From positions 6,262,001 through 6,326,000 of the forward strand of contig NZ_CP041244.1 in assembly GCF_006547145.1 (NCBI RefSeq): a stretch of DNA of 64,000 bases. The letters are read 5' to 3'. Position 1 is the stretch's first letter. Each line of letters opens with the position of its first letter. Shown here piece after piece: positions 15,582-24,508 of this stretch. The position numbers and the translations under genes were made by a program. Under the pieces are notes generated by a model. That model saw nothing but the letters and a program-made list of their open reading frames with translations, was not told the origin of the DNA and made no database searches. Source of the stretch: Actinomadura sp. WMMA1423 (GTDB taxonomy: Bacteria; Actinomycetota; Actinomycetes; Streptosporangiales; Streptosporangiaceae).

Positions 15582-18500
15582 GTGTCCCCGCAGATCAGCA
15601 TCGTCGTCCCCGTTCGCAACACCGGCGGCCGCCTGGCGGAGTGCCTGGAGTCGATCGCGGGGCAGACGCTGCGCGACATCCAGGTGCTCATGGTGGACGA
15701 GCCCGCGGGGCAGGAGGACGACGGTGGAGCGGCCAAGGATGCGGCCCTCGCCAAGGAGTTCGCAGGACGCGACGACCGTTTCGCCCTCCTGAGGCCCGCC
15801 CCCGGCACGGGGGCCGTCGAGGCCGGCATCGAGCAGGCGAAGGGCCGCTACCTCGCCTTCGCGGACGGTGAGGACGCCGTGCCGCCCTACGCCTACGAGC
15901 TTCTCGTCAGGACGCTCGACACCACCGGCTCGGACCTCGCAGGCGGAAACGTCATGTGCCTTGACGAGGACCAGGCGTGGCAGTCGCCGCTCCACAGGGA
16001 CTCCTACGCGGAGACCATGAAGTCGACGCACGTGACCCGCCACCCCGCTCTCCTGCAAGACAGGACGGTGTGGAACAAGGTCTACCGGCGCTCGTTCTGG
16101 GATGCGCACGGGTTCGAGCTCGGTCCCGGCCGGGACATGCTCGTCGCCTTGGAGAGCCACCTGCTCGCCTCCGTCGTGGACGTGTTGGACGCGACCGTCT
16201 ACTTCTGGCGGGACCGTCCGCGGACGGCCTTGCGCACCCGCCCCGACCCGGCCGACATCGCCCATCGGATGGCGAACCTCGCGAAGGCGCGGGAACTCGT
16301 CCGCACGAACGCGCCGGACCTTCTGGCCGTCCACGACATGTACGCGCTCGACCTGGACGTGCGCGAACTCATGCTCGCCCTGCCCGCGGCCACCTGGGAG
16401 GAGCGCGAACGCCTGGTCGAGCTGGGCGCGGAGGTCGTCGCGGAGGCCGGGCGCCGGGCCACCGCCGGTCTCGACGCGATCAGGCGGCTGGAGACGTTCC
16501 TGCTCGGCGCGCGCATGCTGCCCGAACTGCTGGAGGTGCTGCGCTTCGAGGAGAGGGGCCTGCGGGAGGTCCCGCTCGTGGCGCGCGGGCGGCTCCGGCA
16601 GCGCTGGTACGCCCGGTACCCCTTCTTCGACGACGCGGACCGGGGCGTCCCGGAGGACGTGTACGACGTCACCGACGAGCTGGTGCTGTGGGCGGACGTC
16701 GACCGTGTCGAATGGGACGTCGACACCCTCATCGTCGAGGGGCACGCCCACTTCGACCGGTTCCCGGTCGCGACGGAGACCGACTCCCGGATCCGCGTCT
16801 GGATGCGCGACGTGCGGACCGGCAAGGAGATCCGGCTGCCGGTGGAGCGCAGGTACGTCCCGGAGGTCACCGCGCGCGCCGGCCGGGCGAACGTCTCCCT
16901 CGACTGGTCCGGCTTCACGGTCCGGGTGGAGCCCGAGTACCTGCTGGACGGCGACGAGTGGCGGACGGCGTCCTACGAGCTGTTCGCCGAGGTGACGACG
17001 GCCGGGCGCAAGGCGGTCCAGCGGCTGACCGCGATCGCCCCGGCCGTGCGGTGGACGGCGGCCCGGCAGCTGGACGAGCACGTGGCCGTCCAGCCGGCGG
17101 CCGGCGACGACGACGTCTTCGTCGTCCACGTCAAGCGGGCCAAGGCGGTCCTGACCGGGCTGCGCCTCGACGGGGACGCGCTGGTGCTGTCCGGCTGGAC
17201 GCGGCGCGCGCTCGGCGCCGGGGCCGCGATGGTCTGGGTCCGCAGGCACGGCGGGGCCGAGGTCCGCGGCGAGGTGACGCTGCGGCAGTCGGCCGTCCTG
17301 CGGATGGCGGAGGGCACCGGGTTCGACTTCACGGCGAGGCTGCCTCTGGAGTACCTCGCGTCCGTCCCGGGCGGCGAGCCGCGCGGCCCCCACCTGCGCG
17401 ACGCCATCGACTGGGACATCCGGCTGACGGGGGAGGGCGGTCCGCTCCGGCTCACCGTTGACGGCGACGTCAGGCCCGCCCGGTTCGCCCTTCCGGAGAG
17501 CGCGGGACGCGGACGGGAGTTCGCCGTCAGCCGCACCGCGTTCGGGAACCTGCGCGGGGTCGAGCGCAGCATCCGCCCGGTCGTCACGGGCGCCGAGTGG
17601 GACGCCGGCGGCCTGCTCACGCTGACCGGGGGCTTCGCCGACCCGGAGGACCGTCCCGACCACTTCGTCCTGCGGAGGCGCAGGTCCGGCGACGAGCACC
17701 GCATCCCCGTCACCTGGGAGAACGGCACCTCTCAGGAGAACGGCGCCACCCAGCAGAGCGGCACCACCCCTGAGGGCGGCTCCCCAGGAGACGGCGGCAC
17801 CACCGGGCAGGGCGCCCGGTTCACCGCTTCCTTCACTCCCGCGATGATGCGGGTGTTCGGAACCGACCTTCCGCTGAGCAGCGGCACCTGGGACCTGGTG
17901 GCGCGCGCGCGTTGCGGAGAGGTGGCCGTCGTCGTGGAACGCGAGGCCATCCCCGATCTGCCTGAGTGGCACCGCGCGGGAACGCACGAGTTCGAGGTCG
18001 GCGTCCAGCAGATCGACGCGCTGGTGCTCCACAGCCGTCCGGCCCTGGAGGAGGACGAGCGCGGCGGGCATGCGCAGGTCCTTCTCTGGCAGCGGGACTA
18101 CCCCGTCTACCTGCGGAGCCCGCTGGCCGATGCCGTGGTCTTCAGCAGCTACGGCGGCTCCCAGTACAGCTGCAGCCCTAGGGCCATCTATGAGGAGCTC
18201 GTCCGCCGCGACATCGATCTGGAGTGCGTGTGGGTCTCCTACGACGACCAGTTCGCGGTGGAGGGGAAGGCGGAGACGGTCCTGGTCGGAAGCCGTGAGC
18301 ATTACCGCGCCCTCGCGCGCGCCCGGTACATCGTCACCAACCAGGCGATGCCGCCCTGGTACCTCAAGCGGGAGGGGCAGACCTGCCTCCAGACCTGGCA
18401 CGGCACCCCGCTGAAGCGCCTCGCCTACGACCTGAGGGACATGCCTTACCGGCGCACCGAGGGGCTGGACTGGATGGAACGGGAAGTACCGCGATGGGAT

Positions 18501-19247
18501 TTCCTGCTGTCGTCCAGCCCCTACGCCACCCAGGTCATGCGGCGTGCGTTCCGGTACGAGGGCGAGGTCCTGGAGACGGGCTTCCCGCGCAACGACGTCC
18601 TCAGCACATCCGAGTGGGAACGGATGGGGAGCCAGATCCGCAAGCAGTTGGGGATTCCCCAGAGAAAGAAGGTCGTCCTCTACGCGCCGACCTGGCGGGA
18701 CGACCGGCACCACGCAGACGGCAGGTACGGCTTCCCCCTGGAACTGGACCTGGAGACCATGCGGCGGGCCCTCGGTGACGACCACGTCCTCCTCCTGCGG
18801 ACGCACCACCTCATCACCGACCGGGACCGTCCCGTCACGAGCGCCATCGCAGCGGACGGGCTCGCAGGGGACGGGTCAGGCCCCTTCGTCATCGACGTGT
18901 CCCGCTATCCCGACATCGCCGAGCTGTACCTGGCGGCCGACGTGCTCGTCACCGACTACTCGTCCGCCATGTTCGACTACGCGGTCCTGGGCCGCCCCAT
19001 CGTCCTCTACACCTACGACCTGGACTGGTACCGCGACCACGTGCGCGGCTTCTACTTCGACCTGGAGGCCGAGGCGCCCGGCCCGGTCGTGCGGACGTCC
19101 GAGGACGTCGCAGCGGCGGTCAGGGCCGCGCCCGACGGCGAGCAGCGCTACGCGGACGCCTACGACCGGTTCTTCGTGAAGTACTGCCCGCATGACGACG
19201 GCCAGGCGGCCTCCAGGGTGGTCGACCGCGTCTTCGGGAACGCCTGA
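15582..19247 (+). CDS. CDP-glycerol glycerophosphotransferase with a degenerate GT2 domain
   Basis: The 1221-residue paralogue of the preceding protein has the same domain order, sharing CLESIAGQTL, VYDVTDEL, WHGTPLKRL (~940) and VTDYSSAMFDYA (~1125). The C-terminal TagF-like domain keeps its motifs. The N-terminal GT2 domain has lost its nucleotide-sugar residues: VDDGSTD is VDEPAGQ (38-44), the ARNAG block is VEAGI, and DADD is DGED (95-98). This half is probably catalytically dead. A Gly/Thr/Ser/Gln-rich stretch of ~30 residues (about 712-745) is inserted relative to the paralogue. The start is a GTG with CGGAG upstream. Probably works with its neighbour in one polymer pathway, perhaps as the polymerase. 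Confidence 0.88.
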   Translation: MSPQISIVVPVRNTGGRLAECLESIAGQTLRDIQVLMVDEPAGQEDDGGAAKDAALAKEFAGRDDRFALLRPAPGTGAVEAGIEQAKGRYLAFADGEDAVPPYAYELLVRTLDTTGSDLAGGNVMCLDEDQAWQSPLHRDSYAETMKSTHVTRHPALLQDRTVWNKVYRRSFWDAHGFELGPGRDMLVALESHLLASVVDVLDATVYFWRDRPRTALRTRPDPADIAHRMANLAKARELVRTNAPDLLAVHDMYALDLDVRELMLALPAATWEERERLVELGAEVVAEAGRRATAGLDAIRRLETFLLGARMLPELLEVLRFEERGLREVPLVARGRLRQRWYARYPFFDDADRGVPEDVYDVTDELVLWADVDRVEWDVDTLIVEGHAHFDRFPVATETDSRIRVWMRDVRTGKEIRLPVERRYVPEVTARAGRANVSLDWSGFTVRVEPEYLLDGDEWRTASYELFAEVTTAGRKAVQRLTAIAPAVRWTAARQLDEHVAVQPAAGDDDVFVVHVKRAKAVLTGLRLDGDALVLSGWTRRALGAGAAMVWVRRHGGAEVRGEVTLRQSAVLRMAEGTGFDFTARLPLEYLASVPGGEPRGPHLRDAIDWDIRLTGEGGPLRLTVDGDVRPARFALPESAGRGREFAVSRTAFGNLRGVERSIRPVVTGAEWDAGGLLTLTGGFADPEDRPDHFVLRRRRSGDEHRIPVTWENGTSQENGATQQSGTTPEGGSPGDGGTTGQGARFTASFTPAMMRVFGTDLPLSSGTWDLVARARCGEVAVVVEREAIPDLPEWHRAGTHEFEVGVQQIDALVLHSRPALEEDERGGHAQVLLWQRDYPVYLRSPLADAVVFSSYGGSQYSCSPRAIYEELVRRDIDLECVWVSYDDQFAVEGKAETVLVGSREHYRALARARYIVTNQAMPPWYLKREGQTCLQTWHGTPLKRLAYDLRDMPYRRTEGLDWMEREVPRWDFLLSSSPYATQVMRRAFRYEGEVLETGFPRNDVLSTSEWERMGSQIRKQLGIPQRKKVVLYAPTWRDDRHHADGRYGFPLELDLETMRRALGDDHVLLLRTHHLITDRDRPVTSAIAADGLAGDGSGPFVIDVSRYPDIAELYLAADVLVTDYSSAMFDYAVLGRPIVLYTYDLDWYRDHVRGFYFDLEAEAPGPVVRTSEDVAAAVRAAPDGEQRYADAYDRFFVKYCPHDDGQAASRVVDRVFGNA

Positions 19248-19284
19248 GGGCCTTCGCCGGGCCTTGAGGGGCAGGGCCCGGTGC

Positions 19285-20004
19285 TCAGCCGGGGCGGCGG
19301 GCCCGCGCGAACAGCCGCACGCCCGGCCACGAGGCGGTCGGCAGGCGCCGCTCCAGCGCGGCGGACAGGCGCAGCGCCTCGTTGACGACCGGGTGCAGCG
19401 GCGCCAGGTCCTCGCGCCGCACCGTCCGGTTCCTGAGCAGGCGCAGGAGCGGACGGTGCAGGACGCCCCTGCTCCACACGCGCTCCACCACCAGCTCCGC
19501 GCCGTCCAGCAGGTCGACCAGGGTGCGGCGGCTGTAGCGGCGGACACGTCCGAGAGCCACGTCGTGCGCCGACCAGAGGGCCATGTCGCAGGGCACGGAC
19601 ACCAGCGCCGTCCCGCCCGGCCGCAGCACCCGCGCGATCTCCGCGGCGGCCCGCGTGTCGTCCTCCACATGCTCCAGCACGTCCAGCGCCAGGGCCAGGT
19701 CGTACCCGGACTCCGGCAGCGGCAGGTAGCGCGCGTCGCCCTCGTAGGCCTCGACGCCGCGGGTACGGGCCAGCGCGACGGCGTCCGGGCTCAGGTCGAT
19801 CGCGGTGGCGCTCCAGCCGTGGTCGGCCAGCACGCGGCAGCACGCGCCGGACGCGGCGCCGATGTCGACGGCCGTTCCGGGCACGCTGAAGCGCAGCAGC
19901 TCCGCGGACAGGATCTCGCGGCGCTCGCGGTACCACCAGTTGTCGTTCTCGATCCGCGCGATCCGCTGGAGCTCGATGGTGTCCACGGGCCAAGCCGACC
20001 GCAC
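19285..20004 (-). CDS. Class I SAM-dependent methyltransferase
   Basis: The 239-residue protein has motif I VDIGAASGACCRVLADHGW, an acidic residue at the end of strand 2 (AIDLSPDAVALAR), the ALDVLEHVEDD block and VLRPGGTALVSVP, so it is a Rossmann methyltransferase of the UbiE/small-molecule class. Substrate is unknown; the C-terminal part is Arg-rich. It converges on the wall-polymer gene, which makes a role in modifying that polymer possible but unproven. A second GTG at 19986, giving MDTIELQRI, may be the true start; neither has a good ribosome site. Confidence 0.82.
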   Translation of the reverse strand: MRSAWPVDTIELQRIARIENDNWWYRERREILSAELLRFSVPGTAVDIGAASGACCRVLADHGWSATAIDLSPDAVALARTRGVEAYEGDARYLPLPESGYDLALALDVLEHVEDDTRAAAEIARVLRPGGTALVSVPCDMALWSAHDVALGRVRRYSRRTLVDLLDGAELVVERVWSRGVLHRPLLRLLRNRTVRREDLAPLHPVVNEALRLSAALERRLPTASWPGVRLFARARRPG

Positions 20005-20118
20005 CGGCGGCGGCGCGTTCCATCGACGCCGCCGCCCGCGAACGGATCGTTGACGCCGGTTTGACCCCGCCCCGGACGTGGGTGCCGGCCACAGCTCGTG
20101 GGGCAGGGCTCGCGGCGG

Positions 20119-21012
20119 TCAGTGCTTCTTGCGGCGGCGCAGGAGGAAGCGGACGAGCAGCAGGAACACCACCAGGCCGCCGACGGCGGGAACGGCCCGC
20201 TTGACGATCGACGGCCCGACGAACTCCAGCAGGTCGATCGCGTCGTCACCGTCGTCCGCGGTGCCACGGCGGGCGGCGGCGCCCGCGCTCTCGCGGCCGC
20301 CCGCCACGTGCAGCGGCGGGCGCTCCGCCTTGGCCGGGCCCGGCTTCTCAGCCGCCCCTTCCGGGGTCGCGGCGCTCTCCGGGGCCTCGCCAGGCGTCTC
20401 GGCGGGCGCCACGGCAGCGGCGGCCGGCGTCTCGGCGGCGGCCTCGGCGGGCTTCTCGGGCGGGATCTCGGTGGGCTCCTCGACGGGAGCCGCCGGGGCG
20501 GCGGGAGCCGCCGCGGCCTCGGCGGAGGCGGGAGCGGCCCCGGTGGAGGCGGGAGCGGGCTCGCCCGCGGGCGCCTCGAGCTCGGCGGCCAGCTGGGTCG
20601 CGAACCTTGCGATGATCTTGGAGCCGACCTCGGACAGGATGTTGCGGCCGAACTGCGCGGGACGGCCGGTCACGTTCAGCTTGGTGTGGACGGTCACGCG
20701 GGTGGTGCCGTCCTCCTCGTGCAGCCTCGCCTGCACGGTCGCCGCGGCCGTCCCGGACCCGCGCGCCTCCTTGGCCGAGGCCTCCATCGCGACGACGCGG
20801 GACGACTCGTCCGCCGAGACGATCCGCGCGGTGCCGCGGTAGGTGATGGTCATCGCGCCGACCTTCACCTTCATCCGGCCCGAGTACTCCTCGCCCTCGA
20901 CCGAGTCGAGCGTCGCGCCCGGCATGCAGGCCGCGACGCGCTCCACGTCGAGCAGCACCGACCAGGCCTGATCCACCGGCACGGGGACGGTGAAATCGTG
21001 GTCGAGCTCCAT
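20119..21012 (-). CDS. coxG: CoxG-like SRPBCC protein with C-terminal membrane anchor
   Basis: The 297-residue protein has an N-terminal SRPBCC/CoxG domain (residues 1-~145, starting MELDHDFTVPVPVDQAW and including CMPGATL). A ~110-residue linker of almost only Ala, Pro, Glu and Gly follows, then one transmembrane helix (~270-290) and the basic tail RRRKKH. In Oligotropha, CoxG helps hold CO dehydrogenase at the membrane; the linker and tail anchor fit that role. It lies 245 bases after coxM on the same strand, so it probably completes the cox cluster. The long low-complexity linker may vary in length between strains. Confidence 0.87.
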   Translation of the reverse strand: MELDHDFTVPVPVDQAWSVLLDVERVAACMPGATLDSVEGEEYSGRMKVKVGAMTITYRGTARIVSADESSRVVAMEASAKEARGSGTAAATVQARLHEEDGTTRVTVHTKLNVTGRPAQFGRNILSEVGSKIIARFATQLAAELEAPAGEPAPASTGAAPASAEAAAAPAAPAAPVEEPTEIPPEKPAEAAAETPAAAAVAPAETPGEAPESAATPEGAAEKPGPAKAERPPLHVAGGRESAGAAARRGTADDGDDAIDLLEFVGPSIVKRAVPAVGGLVVFLLLVRFLLRRRKKH

Positions 21013-21118
21013 GATCAGTGTCCTTATCGTCCGGAGACCTTGTCCGCGACCTTACGGCGGCGGCCCGTCGCGTCGCCAGTGGGACCCCGTCGGCTCGGTA
21101 CCCCGCAGCACGGCAGGC

Positions 21119-21205
21119 CATGCGGGGAGACGGAGATGCGGGGAGCCGGAGACACGGGCGACGACATGCGGGCGACTGGCATGCGGGCGACGGACGTGCG
21201 GCCGG
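21119..21205. repeat. Degenerate ATGCGGG-GA repeats between coxM and coxG
   Basis: Units resembling ATGCGGGCGAC or ATGCGGGGAGA recur at short intervals in the 245-base intergenic region. They read through no credible gene on either strand. Confidence 0.5.
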
Positions 21206-21257
21206 GCACCGGGGCGACGGGGCCCGGCCGCACGTCCATGCCGCTCCGCGCGGACCG

Positions 21258-22112
21258 TCAGCCCGCGGCGGCCTTCAGGGCCCGCGCCGTCAGAACCGTC
21301 GCCAGATGCGCCCGGTACTCCGACGACCCGTGCAGGTCGGTAGGCGGCTCCGTGCCCTCCGCCGCCTGCTCGGCCGCGCTCCGCAGCGCGTCCGCCGCCG
21401 CCGGCCCCCCTCTGACGGCGGCCTCCACGGCGCTCGCCCTGACCGGGGCCGGGCCCATGTTGGTCAGCGCGATGCGCGCCTCCTCGATGCCGTCCCCGTT
21501 CCGGTGGACGGCGCACGCGATGCCGACGATCGCCCAGGCCTGCGCCGTCCGGTGGAACTTCTCGTAGTGGACGCCCCAGCCCGCACCCAGTTTCGGCACG
21601 CGCACGCCCACGAGCAGCTCGTCCGGCTCCATCGCCGACGTCATCCAGTCGACGAAGAACTCGGATGCGGGGATCTCCCGCTCGCCGCGCGCGGACCGGA
21701 CGAGGAGCACCGCGTCCAGCGCCAGCGCGACCGCGGGCAGGTCGCCCGCCGGGTCCGCGTGGGCGAGCGATCCGCCGAAGGTGCCGCGGTGCCGGACCGC
21801 CGGGTCGGCGACCGTCTCGGTCGCCTGCACGATCAGCGGGACGTGCTCGCGCACCAGCGGATCGCGCATCACCTGGTGGTGCGTCGCCATGGCGCCGATG
21901 AACACCGAGCCGCCCTCGTCGCGGATCTCCCGCAGCGCGCCGATCCGGTCGAGGTCGATCAGCGCGTCGGGGTAGGCGAGCCGGAGCCGCAGCAGCGGCA
22001 TCAGGCTCTGCCCGCCCGCGAGCACCTTGGCGTCCTCGCCCGCGTCGGCCAGCGCCTGGACGGCGTCGTCCACCGAGGCGGGACGGACGTAGTCGAACGT
22101 CGCGGGGATCAC
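21258..22112 (-). CDS. coxM: Molybdenum hydroxylase FAD-binding subunit (CoxM type)
   Basis: The 284-residue flavin subunit carries the two FAD signatures: AGGQSLMPLLRLRL (residues ~32-45) and TFGGSLAHADPAGDLP (~112-127). It passes electrons from the iron-sulfur subunit to the acceptor. Its GTG start overlaps the coxL stop in GTGA (22109-22112), with GGAGG six bases upstream of the GTG, so it is translationally coupled. Gene order S-L-M is that of form II enzymes. Confidence 0.93.
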   Translation of the reverse strand: MIPATFDYVRPASVDDAVQALADAGEDAKVLAGGQSLMPLLRLRLAYPDALIDLDRIGALREIRDEGGSVFIGAMATHHQVMRDPLVREHVPLIVQATETVADPAVRHRGTFGGSLAHADPAGDLPAVALALDAVLLVRSARGEREIPASEFFVDWMTSAMEPDELLVGVRVPKLGAGWGVHYEKFHRTAQAWAIVGIACAVHRNGDGIEEARIALTNMGPAPVRASAVEAAVRGGPAAADALRSAAEQAAEGTEPPTDLHGSSEYRAHLATVLTARALKAAAG

Positions 22113-24508
22113 TGGTCACCTCCGGCCGAGCCGAGTCCGCCGCCCGCGCCCGGTTCGGCGGCGGCGGGTTTCTCCTGCCCGCGCGTCGCGCGCCACACGC
22201 GTTCGGGCGTGCACGGCATCGGCACGTCGTGGACGCCGTACGGGCGCAGCGCGTCCACGATCGCGTTGACGACCGCCGGGGTCGAGGCGATCGTGCCGGC
22301 CTCCCCGACGCCCTTCACGCCCATCGGGTTGGACGTCGCGGGCGTCTCGGTGCGGTCGGTCGTGAACGTGGGCAGGTCCGCGGCCGACGGAAGCAGGTAG
22401 TCGGCCATCGTGGTCGTCGTCAGGTTCCCTTCGTCGTCGTAGACGGCCTCCTCGTAGAGGGCCTGGGCGATGCCCTGAGCGAGCCCGCCGTGGACCTGCC
22501 CCTCGACGATGAGCGGGTTGACGACCTTCCCCACGTCGTCCACGGCCACGTACTTGCGGAGCTTCACCATCCCCGTCTCGGTGTCGACCTCGGCGGCGCA
22601 CAGGTGCGTGCCGTGCGGGAAGGAGAAGTTCTCCGGGTCGAACGTGGCGTCGGAGTCCAGGGACGGTTCCAGACCGTCCGGCAGGTCGTGCGCGGCGAAC
22701 GCGGCGAGCGCGACCTCCTGGATCGTCTTGCCCTCCTCCTGGACGCCCCGGACGCTGAACCGCCCGCCCTTGAACTCGAGGTCCTGTTCGGAGGCCTCCA
22801 GCAGGTGCGCCGCCACCTTGCGGGCCTTGTCCACCACCTTCTCGCAGGCGGAGAACAACGCGACGCCTCCGACGGCCAGGGAACGGGAGCCGTAGGTGTC
22901 CATTCCCTTTGGGGAGACGGCGGTGTCGCCGTGCAGGACCTTCACGTCCTCGAACGGGACGCCGAGCCGGTCGGCCGTGATCTGCGCCCAGGCCGTCGCG
23001 TGGCCCTGCCCGTGCGGGGACGAGCCGGTGACCACCTCGACCTTGCCGGACGGCAGTACGCGCACCGACGCGTGCTCCCACCCTCCGGCCCCGTACGACA
23101 GCGACCCGAGGACCCGGGACGGGGCGAGACCGCACATCTCCGTGAACGTGGACACCCCGATGCCCAGCTGCACCGGATCGCGCCGCTCCCGCCTGTCCGC
23201 CTGCTCCGCGCGGAGCTTGTCGTACTCGAACAGCTCCAGCGCCTTGTCGGTCGCCGCCTCGTAGTTGCCGGAGTCGTAGGTGAGGCCCGCGATCGTCTCG
23301 TAGGGGAACTCCTCGTGCGCGATCCAGTTGCGGCGCCGTACCTCGATGGGGTCCAGCTCCAGTTCGGCGGCCAACTCGTCCATCATCCGCTCGATGGCGT
23401 AGGTGGCCTCCGGGCGGCCCGCGCCCCTGTAGGCGTCCGTGGGCGTCTTGGTGGTGAAGACCCCGGAGCAGGTGAACGACAGCGCGTCCATCTTGTAGAT
23501 GGCGTTGAACATGAACGCGCCCAGCAGCGGGATGCCGGGGGTGACCAGCATCAGGTAGGCGCCCATGTCGGCCAGCAGTTCGACCTTCAGGCCGCGGATC
23601 CGGCCGTCGCGCTCGGCGGCGAGCGTGAGCCGCTGGATCTGGTCGCGGCCGTGGTGGACGGTCATGTTGCCCTCGCTGCGGGTCTCCGTCCACTTGACCG
23701 GACGGCCGAGCCTGCGGGCGAGCAGCAGCGCGAGGACCTCCTCCCCGTACACCTGCAGCTTGGAGCCGAAACCGCCGCCGACGTCGGGGGCGACGACCCG
23801 GATCCGGTGCTCGGGGATCTCGGTGACCGTGGCCAGCATCAGCCGCAGGATGTGCGGGATCTGCGTGGCCGAGTACAGCGTGAACTCGTCGCCCTCGGGG
23901 ACGCACAGCACCGACCGCGGCTCCATCGCCGTCGGGATGAGCCTCTGCTGGACGTAGCGGCGCTCCAGTACGACTGGGGCGTCCCTCATCGCGGCGTCGA
24001 GATCCCCGTTCTCGAAGACCCAGGTGTAGGACTTGTTCGTCCCCAGATCCTCGTGGACCAGATCGGCGCCGTCGGCTATGGCCGCCTCCATGTCGACCAC
24101 GGCCGGCAGCGGCTCGTAGTCGACGTCGATCTCTTCCAGGGCGTCGACGGCCGCGGCCTTGTCGCGGGCCACGACGCAGGCGACGGGCTCGCCGACGTAG
24201 CGGACCTCGTCCACCGCCATGGACGGGTGGGCCGGATGCTTCATGTCTTCGGTCACGACCCAAGCGCAGGGCAGCGAACCCTGCTCCGCGGCGAAGTCCT
24301 GACCGCTGAGCACCGCGACGACCCCGGGGCGCTCCTTCGCGGACGCCGTGTTCACGCCGGTGATCCGGGCGTGGGCGAACGGGCTGCGCAGGAACGCCAC
24401 GTGCAGCGTCCCCGCGGGCGCCATGTTGTCGGTCCACCGCGTCCGGCCGGTGATGAGCCGGGCGTCCTCCGACCGCTTGCGCGGGCTGCCGACCTCCTGG
24501 ACGGTCAC
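22109..24508 (-). CDS. coxL: Molybdenum hydroxylase large subunit (form II CoxL type)
   Basis: The 799-residue subunit carries the molybdopterin-cytosine-dinucleotide site. The active-site loop is AYRGAGR (residues ~359-365). Established work separates true CO dehydrogenases (form I, AYRCSFR) from form II enzymes (AYRGAGR), whose physiological substrate is mostly unknown. This is therefore a form II enzyme: CO oxidation is possible but not the safe reading; aldehyde, nicotinate-like or other hydroxylation is equally open. The GTG start overlaps the coxS stop (GTGA, 24505-24508) with GGAGG seven bases upstream. No cofactor-maturation genes (coxD/E/F) are in the cluster, so maturation factors must be elsewhere. 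Confidence 0.93.
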   Translation of the reverse strand: MTVQEVGSPRKRSEDARLITGRTRWTDNMAPAGTLHVAFLRSPFAHARITGVNTASAKERPGVVAVLSGQDFAAEQGSLPCAWVVTEDMKHPAHPSMAVDEVRYVGEPVACVVARDKAAAVDALEEIDVDYEPLPAVVDMEAAIADGADLVHEDLGTNKSYTWVFENGDLDAAMRDAPVVLERRYVQQRLIPTAMEPRSVLCVPEGDEFTLYSATQIPHILRLMLATVTEIPEHRIRVVAPDVGGGFGSKLQVYGEEVLALLLARRLGRPVKWTETRSEGNMTVHHGRDQIQRLTLAAERDGRIRGLKVELLADMGAYLMLVTPGIPLLGAFMFNAIYKMDALSFTCSGVFTTKTPTDAYRGAGRPEATYAIERMMDELAAELELDPIEVRRRNWIAHEEFPYETIAGLTYDSGNYEAATDKALELFEYDKLRAEQADRRERRDPVQLGIGVSTFTEMCGLAPSRVLGSLSYGAGGWEHASVRVLPSGKVEVVTGSSPHGQGHATAWAQITADRLGVPFEDVKVLHGDTAVSPKGMDTYGSRSLAVGGVALFSACEKVVDKARKVAAHLLEASEQDLEFKGGRFSVRGVQEEGKTIQEVALAAFAAHDLPDGLEPSLDSDATFDPENFSFPHGTHLCAAEVDTETGMVKLRKYVAVDDVGKVVNPLIVEGQVHGGLAQGIAQALYEEAVYDDEGNLTTTTMADYLLPSAADLPTFTTDRTETPATSNPMGVKGVGEAGTIASTPAVVNAIVDALRPYGVHDVPMPCTPERVWRATRGQEKPAAAEPGAGGGLGSAGGDQ

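Noticed and set aside
15213..18809. A minus-strand open frame of nearly 1200 codons opposite the two wall-enzyme genes
   Set aside because: It is the mirror of GC-rich coding sequence: the product is composed of Arg/Ala/Gly/Val/Leu-rich filler without domains, while the plus strand codes recognisable GT2 and TagF domains.
22109..24508. Annotation as a bona fide aerobic CO dehydrogenase
   Set aside because: The active-site loop reads AYRGAGR (form II) and not AYRCSFR (form I), so CO cannot be assumed as substrate.
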